This document shows positions 55,104 to 64,000 of a stretch of DNA of 64,000 nucleotides, in pieces. The stretch comes from Adineta ricciae. Taxonomy: Eukaryota; Rotifera; Eurotatoria; Adinetida; Adinetidae. The translations under genes were made by a program, and so were the position numbers. The stretch is taken from contig CAJNOJ010000025.1 of NCBI GenBank assembly GCA_905250025.1, positions 211,132 through 275,131 on the forward strand, written 5' to 3'. The notes below the pieces were generated by a model, which made no database searches, was not told where the DNA came from, and saw nothing but the letters and a program-made list of their open reading frames with translations. The first letter of the stretch is position 1, and each line of letters opens with the position of its first letter.

Positions 55104-57691
55104 ATGACCAGTTAGAAGTGATTCGTATAATGTAAAACTAAAATGACATACATAAATGCATATATTAGATACTTGCATAATCATATCTGAATAATATATA
55201 TATACAAACAGTTACTCTGATGAATGCGAACAGTTAGAAATTGTATGAGCAAATTTCATTTTTGGGAAGATGATGACTCGCGATCGAAGAAACGAGAAGA
55301 CAGGTGATGTATTTTTCTCATGAAATTGAAATCTCATTTAAGAAAGAGGAAATAAATCATATGAATTTCTTTGAAGTTATTCTAACCCTATGGCATTGTC
55401 ATTGTAGCGAAAAGTCTTATCTTCTACCGGATGAACTAGACTCATTCATCAATAATCACAGTCAAAACAAATACATCTTCCTCTCTTAGTAAAAATCATC
55501 ACGAAAATTCGAAGAGAATATCTCTTTCAGCATGATGATTAAAAAGTCATTATATGAATTGTGAACAGTCCTTAGCACACGCTCGATCTGTACGGTATCC
55601 TATAGAAGAATAACCAATCGATCATAGTAGAGTGTCTAATGTTTTTTTAAGTGTAGTAATTAACTATCACTTTCTATCAATATTTATCAATAGATTCGAA
55701 ACTTTAATAATTAATATTCCTTGAGAGAAAAGTAAATGAAAGCAATTCTTACGTCATCATCGTCATTTCAATACATTCCTCGATTATATAAAACAACAAT
55801 CTAAATTCATCAATTTCCTCTGTCAAATAAAATAACTTGAAAGAAAATCAAATATGTTCATCTTATATTGCATACATCACGTAAACACTGTCATTTCTAT
55901 TCAACATATGTATGTTTATATCGGCTGTTTTTCATCTCGAGATTGATAAGCATAGAATACCACTAACATCATCATAGACACATTCGACAAATATGCCTAC
56001 GGATCACATCGTCTATGGGAATGTGTAGACACACATGGAATTTGTTGATCAAAAGGGAAAACAAATCGGCTTGAATTCATTTTATTTAATCCTCATAAGA
56101 AAAGAAGGTCACTCGGTGTCTTCTCTCTCTCTCTCTCTCTCTCTCTTTCTATCGACACTGACCATCTTGAGACGATCGATAATTGTACGTTTGTTGAAAT
56201 GACAAATAAGAAAGAAAACGAAGAATCAAATTCAATCATCTAATTCACATCACGAAATAGTTATCGATCGACAAAAAAGATATAGACACTCACGTGATCT
56301 GATTGTGATTGTCCATTGTTGAATTTTGATTAACATGATGATGTTTGATAGTTCATTCAATGTCGTTCTTTCATCTTCTCTTAAAAAGAAAAAGAAAAGA
56401 AAGGAAACACATGCGACATTGTTCGACCGATAGAACAAGATTATCTTAAAACAAAAGCAAATCAAATGTTCTTCCTACTTAGATAGAAATACTATTCATT
56501 CAAGATTGGAATGAGAAAGAAAAGGCAAATGTTCTTCTTCGTCGCCTTCTTCTCCATCGCTTGTACGCGCGAATAGAGAACGATGAAGAAACAGATTGAA
56601 CGACATCGATCGGGCACAATAGAGGAAGAAAAAGACGATTGAGGGCAACACCTCTAGGCGGGGTCAAAATACAGAACAGCAGTCTATGATAAACTAACAA
56701 GAATGGACCAGAACAAATAACGACAAAAGATAAAAATAATTACTTATATACGACACGAGAAGAAAAATTTTCTTTTTCTTGTCATTCATTTCCATAATTT
56801 AGCGTAATTGGAAGATAAAGAAGAAGAACATAGCACACAGCTGTAAATGCGAATCGTTAATGGATAGCACTTGTAGAATGAACAGTTAAAACGATAATGT
56901 TATTCCAGAACGATCGATCAACAATAATACTTGTGCGTGTATTATATGTCAAGCTTATCGATCGTTTCTCTGATGCTACCCAGATGAACATTCTTTCGGC
57001 ATCGTCTGATATAATAACGTGAAACCTGAGAGTAGATTAAGTTCAGATGTGTAACTAAGAGGAAAAACCACAATCGACTCTGACAAGGAAATAGACAGGT
57101 AACATGAACGATTGTTTTCAGACAATAAAAACAAAGATGAGCGTGAGTGATTTATTTATGAGAACCTATCTAATGTTATACAGAAAGTTATGAATGGAGT
57201 CATCATCCATTCTCGTTTTCTGACTCGACAAGTAATAACATATCAGGCAGATGATGAACGACTAAACATTTTTGTGAGTTCTTATTGTCATAAGGCAATT
57301 CGTCTAGAGACAAAACAGCGAGAATTCTCCTTGTGGTAGTCGAAAATTAGTGGTATACCTTACAGATCATTGGCGAGGACAAAAAAAACAAGACAAGACG
57401 GCGGCGACGAAAGGACACAAAGAAATTTTGGCAGCTAGGATAATTGGTCGACACATTCCAACAATAAAATATCATTACTATGACAAAACGAACATTTCCG
57501 TTTTATATAAAAGAAAATTTTCAATTATTCGAAATTCTTTGTTTTGGATTTTCCATTGAGGAAAAAAGTTTCTTAAAAAAAAAAATGTTTGCAGCGCCAT
57601 CTACATTCAATGTTCAATATACACGTGAAAAGTGCGTTTTTATCTGTTATTTTATGAAATTGTCTCGGCATTATTTACTAAAGATCTCCTC
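55104..57691. other. 2.6 kb divergent intergenic region, LRR-Ig (-) and ALG11 (+)
   Basis: AT-rich with a (CT)n microsatellite at 56122-56147. Short open frames at 55304, 56250, 56500 and 57350 have no family signal or splice support. A gap this long is unusual here and probably carries regulatory sequence or untranslated exons of the LRR-Ig gene. Confidence 0.4.
56122..56147. repeat. (CT)n microsatellite
   Basis: An uninterrupted run of about 13 CT units within the large divergent intergenic region. Confidence 0.9.
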
Positions 57692-59350
57692 ATGCCGTTA
57701 GCTTTGAAATCGACACTACAAGCAACGCTATTTGTCGTTTGGGGCTTTATATTGATTAATTTGATACTTCTGTCAGCATTTACATTCTTTCTTTTCAATC
57801 TCTGTGTAACAACATTCATGATTTGGTTCATCATCACAATTATCGCATGGGTATTGGCAGTAATTCCGATTTTTAAATTCGTTTTTATACCATGGCGTCG
57901 AAACCAATGTCGTTCATGGACAAGAAATGATCGACAATGTCGTTTAAGCATAGCTTTCTTCCATCCATATTGTAATGATGGTGGCGGCGGTGAACGTGTC
58001 CTATGGAGTGCAATTGAATCAATTCTTAAAAAATATAAAAATAATATCCAAGTAATCATTTATACAGGTGATACAAATGCCACTCCGGAAGATATTCTTC
58101 ATCGTGTAAAACAACGTTTCGATATGAACATGCAAGTCTATAAACCATCCATAACATTTATTTACCTTCGAAGTCGCTTTTTCGTCGAAGCTAAATACTA
58201 CAAAATGTTTACTTTGTTAGGACAAAGTATCGGCTCGATGATCTTAGGTTTAGAAGCCATGGTACGTTTTATTCCTGATATTTACATAGATTCCATGGGT
58301 TACGCTTTTACTTACCCACTGTTTCATTACTTAACATCAGTACCGGTCTTTGCTTACGTTCATTATCCAACGATAAGTACCGATATGCTTGAACAAGTTC
58401 GAGAACGTCGTCCGACTTACAACAACCGCGGTTTAATTGCTAATAGTTCAAGTGTTAGTAAAATTAAACTTACGTATTATCGCCTATTTGCATATTTGTA
58501 TGGATGGTGTGGTAAATGTGCACAAATGGCTTATTGTAACTCATCGTGGACCCAAGGACATATTGAACGTATTTGGGCATTACCCGCACGTTCTATTCAT
58601 CTAGTTTATCCACCGTGTGATGTAAAACCATTTTTATCAATGCCGTTAGTTGACGATAATGAACAAATTGTGAAAACATTTGTGTCCGTAGGACAGTTTC
58701 GACCCGAAAAAGATCACGAATTACAAATTCGATCGTTTCACGAACTTTTACAAAGGTAGTTTTGTGCAATTTCACATTCTTCTCTATGTGATTGTTTAGA
58801 ATCCCTGAACATCGACAAAAACTACGATTAATCTTGATTGGCAGTGTTCGACACGAGGATGACAAGCAACGTGTTGAACAACTACAAACACTTGTTGAAA
58901 ATTTAAATATCGTTGAAGAAGTTGATTTCAAATTAAACATCAGTTTCAACGAACTGAAGACTCATTTGAACAAAGCCTTGGTTGGATTGCACACCATGTG
59001 GAATGAACATTTTGGAATTGGTTGGTTAAAACCGTTTTTTTTTCTTCAGATCTCAATCATCATCGGAACTTTTCTTTCTAGGCGTTGTAGAGATGATGGC
59101 AGCTGGTGCTATTGTTCTCGCCCATAAATCTGGCGGTCCGAAAATGGATATTATCGATGAAGGACAAACCGGTTTTCTCGCGTCGGATATTGATTCGTAT
59201 GCGACAACGATGCGACATATATTAGAAATGAAGCCAGATGGACGGCAACAGATACGGGAACGCGCACGTGAAAGTGTCGATCGTTTTAGTATGATGAATT
59301 TTGAAACAAAATTTATGGAACCACTTGAGAAGTTTATACATTTGGAATAG
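57692..59350 (+). CDS. ALG11: ALG11, GDP-Man:dolichol-oligosaccharide alpha-1,2-mannosyltransferase
   Basis: ALG11 adds the fourth and fifth mannoses to the dolichol-linked N-glycan precursor on the cytosolic face of the ER. Introns 58756-58799 (44 bp) and 59021-59081 leave 517 residues in frame (human 492). Two hydrophobic N-terminal segments precede FFHPYCNDGGGGERVLW. Further family blocks are DSMGYAFTYPLF, FAYVHYPTISTDML, YCNSSWTQGHIERIW, VYPPCDV, FVSVGQFRPEKDH, and the donor-binding WNEHFGIGVVEMMAAG followed by AHKSGGPKMDI. This is a complete GT4-family glycosyltransferase. I start at ATG 57692; a slightly earlier ATG (57655) is in another frame and would not reach the enzyme. Confidence 0.95.
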
Positions 59351-60265
59351 GACTTCTTTTGTTTGTTATTTTATGTTCTTCTCTTTTCTCTTATATTATT
59401 TGCTGCGCGTTTGTTTTACTCTTGGGAAACAAAAATAGGTAAAATCAATTATCGATCGTTATGAAATTTTGACATGGAACATACTCAGTCTAAGCATATG
59501 TTTCATCATTGACACTATTCATAATATCAATTTGACTTCCAGAGAAAAGACAATCAAATCAAGTTCATCTAATAAACAACTCATCTTTTTGAAACATCAG
59601 AAGATTTGTTTTTCTTCCTCTTCTAACAATATCGATCGTCAAACAAACTTTGAAGTGTCATACGAAATCGAGGGAATATCCTTGTAACAGATGGTCAATA
59701 ACGATGAGTATTACGTGTGAAACCGTTACGAATCAATGTCGGCGGACACATTTACAACAGGCGAATATGTTCGATATTGAATAAACATAAATCATCTGTG
59801 CTTATTGCTTATCAAATATCTCTCTGATCTCTATCGTTAGACAGTCTTCGATTTTGTTTTTCAATTCGACACAATCGAAGAGATTTTATGACATTAATTT
59901 TTTTATCAGTTGAATATTTCAATATGGATTAGCTAATAGGAAGAAAAGAAGCAAACAAGAAATGATTTACTTGATTGTTATATGATTTATGTGAGCCAAC
60001 AGAAAAAAAGTGTCTTGTCTAACCAATGAGATACTTTTCTTTACCTTTCTCTCTCTTATCATTTGTACACAGAAAATTAATTATACGAATATCTTTCGAG
60101 TGTTTCTCTCCTCTTCTCCCTAGTTTTCAATATGTTCTTTTTTTTCATTTGAAAGACATTAATCATTCGCTAGTTTCAGTTTCAAACGGTAGTTAAAATA
60201 CGATCTTTATTGACTGTATTTGGAGTGTATGCCATTTGTTATTCTATTTCAACGATCACATCTAT
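59351..60265. other. Intergenic, ALG11 to homeobox gene
   Basis: 915 bp, AT-rich, with T-rich and ctctc tracts near 60050-60120. A 72-codon open frame at 59469 has no recognisable content. It probably holds the homeobox promoter and leader. Confidence 0.4.
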
Positions 60266-61073
60266 ATGGACGGAACGACATCCGCTGTAAATTATCTTCT
60301 CTCGCCAACGTCTAACGATTATTACGATCATCATTCGTTACAACCTATACAATCGTTAGGCAATTTAGCCTACTTTCAACCAGAAGCTGTTGAATGTCTT
60401 TACGAGCAACATAAAAATGAGTTTCACCCATCATCATCATCATCCTATGGATATCATTCTATACCGCAACAAACATCACAGCAGCAACCATCGTATGGAT
60501 ATGCGCCATCGATTTATGATATGCAATCAACGCAATCATTTGTTCAAGACTCAAACCTTTTATTTTTACAAAATCAACCTCGATTACCACCTACTTATGA
60601 TCTGCAATCTACTTCACAAGTTATGTCATCAAATATGCCAGTGTCAACGAAACACTTGAAGAAAGAAATGGAAGATGGACCGGTACTATCCGAGAAAAAC
60701 CATGTTTACGAATGGATGAAAGGTAGTAGCAGAACTGGGATTGGAAGTGTGTGGAAAGTCTTTTTCTCTTTAGGAGATCAAATTCGACGAAAACATCGAC
60801 AAGTTTATACACGGGCTCAAACATTCGAATTGGAAAAAGAGTATCGATTTAGTCAGTATCTGACACGTAAACGGCGATCTGAAATTGCAGCAGCTGTTCA
60901 ATTGACTGATCGTCAAGTGAAAATTTGGTATGCTTATTGCTTGAATACATTCCTCATGGTAGAGTTCGTCTTCTTTTAGGTTTCAGAATCGACGAATGAA
61001 AGAAAAACGAGAAAATCAAAAATTTAATCCAGCAGTATCAACGTCGAAACAACGCTTGGATTATTCTTCATAA
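60266..61073 (+). CDS. Caudal/Cdx-type homeobox transcription factor
   Basis: Caudal proteins are ParaHox transcription factors that pattern the posterior and gut. Introns 60723-60773 and 60928-60979 leave 234 residues in frame. The N-terminal half is rich in Ser, Gln and Tyr. A hexapeptide-like motif VYEWMKG sits just before the homeodomain; Glu-Trp-Met is the caudal form, while other Hox proteins have YPWM. The homeodomain reads [40 protein letters not shown], then [19 protein letters not shown]. Lys-x-Arg-x-Val-Tyr-Thr at its start, the YLT turn and KE after NRR match Cdx, though Met replaces Ala in NRRAKE and the Thr-Arg-Lys triplet recalls Hox. The start is the first ATG in frame. An alternative is a diverged rotifer Hox gene. 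Confidence 0.76.
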
Positions 61074-62102
61074 ACGTTGCATTGTTGTGATATTTGTAGT
61101 TTTTTTGTTCTTTTGTGTGTGTTAGAAAGCAATTCTCTCTCTCCCACATACTTCGTTGAAAATGTATCCATGGAAGGATCTTCAAGATGTTCGTTGATCA
61201 TCTCAGCAAGTCGAGCTGATCAAACAACCCTGTGTTCCATATGAACTTCGAACTTTACCCATTTTGTTTCATTTGTGAAATTTGCCTAAGAGATAATCAT
61301 TTGAGATTTATTAAAATATTTCCAAGCAAAGATGTCACTGCCAATTAGCAAGTGACAGATGATCAGATCCTTTCATTGGATATAAAATATCCCAACCATT
61401 ACCTATTTTCCCATATTTATTATTTCTTTTATTCATTTACTTAAACTCAAGTCTATGAGGTTATTCTCACGTTATATTCTCTTTACTACCTGACCTCGAG
61501 GAGTCACGATCTACTGTCTACGTGTCTTGCAGGAAGCAACATTTATGTGAAAACATATATATGAAATTCCCATTTGAGAAACGTACCTCTCATTCATAAA
61601 TAGTTTCATACATATCGTGATTCACTGAAACCCGACCTACCGTAGGTATGACATTTACCATGAGTGTTCCTTTCTATTTTTCACAGTTGAAAAAGCACAA
61701 ATCAGTCATGTCCTATCTTTTTGACTATGGAAAAAAAAAGCACGAAGCAAAACTATCGAAGTGACGATCTTCGTTGAATTAAATTTCACCACAATATTGA
61801 CGTAAGTGAGTTCTAATTGGAATGGCATGAAAAACATCTGAAAAATATATTCGTCAGGAAAAAAGACCGCGTATCATCTGTTGCAGAAAAGAGCAGTCAT
61901 GCGAAATGAAATGCTTCAATAAACACGTAGAACACGCGTAATGGATCGGCTATAAGGTATAAACAATGAATACACAAGTTTACTTTTTCTCTGACGAGAA
62001 GCCACAATAGTCACCTGTAGAATTGCGTGTGTTTAGTTTTAGATGACGCTGTATATTTAACATTAGTTGTTTGTGATATTTGCTGTGATTCAAGTGAAAA
62101 AC
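61074..62102. other. Intergenic, homeobox to right-edge gene
   Basis: About 1 kb of AT-rich sequence. I see no coding signature, tRNA or repeat. Confidence 0.4.
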
Positions 62103-64000
62103 ATGTCTGACTCGATGTGTTCATGTTGTACACTCTTTGGAAAACCGTCGGTTCGGGTGAATTTTATGATCACAACAGGTGTCCCGGGCAGTTTAGTCTA
62201 TGAACGTGTTCGTTATTTCTTGAAAAGGTTCTCCAAAAATTCAACGTCGACCATTGATACTCGTTTTACGAATTATGAAGTGTTGATGGATATCAATGAG
62301 AAACTGTTCACCGTACAGAATCGTTCTTCGTCGAATGAACAGCCATCGATGTCTCCTACACAACAATGTTGTCACGGACTTACCACAAGGCACATATATG
62401 AAGGTGATCTATCGGATGCGTCTGAATTAAGAAAAACTATTCGTGATTTTCTCAACCCATCTGTTAGTTCGAATGAAGAAGGAGGCGATTCGAAGGCTCA
62501 AACAGAGAGTTGGGTTCTGTTCTATGGACCTGCTTGTCTAGAACCTAGATTTCTGAATGTATTTGTGGAACTTGCAAATGATAAAAGTGGACTGATAGAC
62601 TTTACACTAAATATCTTGTGTTTTCTCGTGAATGAGCAACAACTTTTTGAAAATTGGCTTCAACAGAATCTTTCTCTCGAAGATTACCAAGACAATACCT
62701 ATCCTCAGTACGAACGGTCAATGAAAACTTTCTTTGAACTATTAAATTCTTCGAAATATCTTCAACAAAATACGCTATTGATCAGAGAAGATTCGATGGT
62801 GACTGACGACGCACTTCTAACATTGATACGAAATCTTTTCCATCAAGAATCATCGAAATATCGAGCAAGCAACGAATTACTTCGTCGATCTATGTCCACA
62901 CTACTTAGTCTTCGAGTTCGAACAGTTCGTGACATACGAAACGTTCGACAAAACTTACAAGGTGGTTATTCCACGATCATCTCGAAACGATTAAAGCCAC
63001 TTCTGGATGAACTGCAACAACCGGACACAGCAGCGAATGCCGCGCGTCAAATAGTTAACATTGTTCTCAATGAATTTGAACGTACAAATGAAGAAGAATT
63101 GCGCACATATAAGAGATTACTGATGATTGGTTTCACACCTACCGATGCTCAGAACTCTAACACCATTGTTGCACAACTGGTTCTTTATGCTATTCGTTTA
63201 CTTGATGAAAATAATGATTCATTAATTCCACTTATCTATTCTATAGTTGTATCTGTATGTGTATTAGCTGGTCATTTCTATTTTCGCCATGAATTATTCA
63301 ATAATACAGTCGAAGTTTATACATTGAGTTTATTATTGATTAGTAGACGACAGTATGCTTTAACTTTGGCTGGCCTTCGACTTTGCGTAACTATTTTGCG
63401 CGGGGATCAGAATGAACATAAATATGCTATTGCATATTTAACTCATGATCCATTGGCAGCGCGGAAAGTTTTAGATTCAATTAAATGGCTTTTGTCACCT
63501 TTTATCGCACTGAAAGAAACATGGAAAGAAGAGAGCGAAAAGAAGACCGACGAGAACGAAATTGTGAAGTATGTATATGTAGTTTTCTTGTGAGAAGATC
63601 TATTATTTTGCTATTTTTTTAGTGTGAATAGGGAAAAATCAGTAGCGGGTATCGCTGAGAAATTCTGTATTTCTCACGTGAAAATTTTATTTGAACGATC
63701 CTATTTACGTGGCTTGGCGTCTTTGTTCTATGGTTCAGCAGATCATTGCAGATTGGTGAATGAAGATGACATACACCATTTTACCGAAGTGATCGATATT
63801 TTAGCGAATTCTCCATTGTCCAGATGGGTACACAGTGACACAAAGTCTCGATTCAGTTTCATACTAATTGGTCATCTATGTTCTCTTTTGACCCCGATTA
63901 TTCAATACAGTCCACCGAACGTTATTTCAGTACTAAAAAGAAAACACAGTTTGTTGACGGCTATTCCAAAAACGATTGAAGGTTTATCTAAATCAGTTGA
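62103..64000 (+). CDS. Large helical protein, unrecognised (3' partial)
   Basis: The gene runs off the right edge. Exon 1 (62103-63568) and exon 2 (from 63623) join in frame across a 54 bp intron, giving over 610 residues so far. It begins MSDSMCSCCTLFGKPSVRV. The rest is mostly amphipathic helix with leucine-rich stretches (LIDFTLNILCFLVNEQQLF, LLRRSMSTLLSLRVRTVRDI, VVSVCVLAGHFYFRHELF), like a HEAT/armadillo-type scaffold. The N-terminal cysteines (CSCC) are too few for a confident zinc site. There is no signal peptide. I find no catalytic motif in the visible part; a large ubiquitin ligase or scaffold is possible but unsupported. The ATG at 62103 is the first in frame. Confidence 0.7.

Noticed and set aside
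56122..56147. Repeat array of CRISPR or telomeric type
   Set aside because: It is a simple CT microsatellite; no spacer-repeat pattern or telomere-like unit occurs in the window.

Overview
The window is animal nuclear DNA. It is AT-rich and densely packed, and almost every gene is split by GT-AG introns of about 36-75 bp. The conserved genes are metazoan: CAD, NDUFA2, ESF1, SPIN90, a proteolipid M6 protein, VPS13D, spinster, CDK5, TMEM59, an astacin, TP53RK, ALG11 and a caudal-type homeobox gene. Between them sit a plant-type PPR-DYW protein and two copies of the bacterial glycerophosphodiesterase GlpQ. Tiny introns, metazoan core genes and foreign-looking genes that carry introns together point to a bdelloid rotifer. 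That identification is inference from gene content.

Layout. 1-10.3 kb: the 3' nine-tenths of CAD (pyrimidine synthesis), NDUFA2 (complex I) and ESF1 (18S rRNA processing), head-to-tail with 160-175 bp gaps. 11.1-14.7 kb: SPIN90/NCKIPSD (minus) divergent from an M6/proteolipid membrane protein (plus). 15.1-27.9 kb: one giant VPS13D lipid-transfer gene. 28.2-35.6 kb: a neurochondrin-like fragment, a spinster-type MFS transporter, an SPFH/Band 7 membrane protein with a cysteine-rich insert, and CDK5 only 50 bp further on. 36.2-39.5 kb (minus): a TMEM59-like gene interrupted by an assembly duplication around a single N, and an astacin metalloprotease whose last splice junction does not keep frame.

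40.5-50.1 kb looks accessory: GlpQ-like gene 1, a PPR-DYW RNA-editing type protein, about 3 kb without a recognisable gene, GlpQ-like gene 2, and a secreted SGNH hydrolase (minus). The conserved set then resumes: a small membrane protein convergent with and overlapping TP53RK, an LRR-Ig receptor-like gene (minus), a 2.6 kb gap, ALG11, a caudal/Cdx-like homeobox gene, and the 5' part of a large helical protein I do not recognise that runs off the right edge.

Most genes are unrelated housekeeping neighbours. The strongest leads are the DYW-type PPR gene (a candidate C-to-U RNA editing factor in an animal), the paired bacterial-type GlpQ genes around it, and tightly spaced gene groups with splice acceptors just before the start codon, which suggest trans-spliced operons. 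No tRNA, rRNA, CRISPR array or intact transposon was recognised. Protein lengths and exon ends come from hand reading of splice sites and reading frames.
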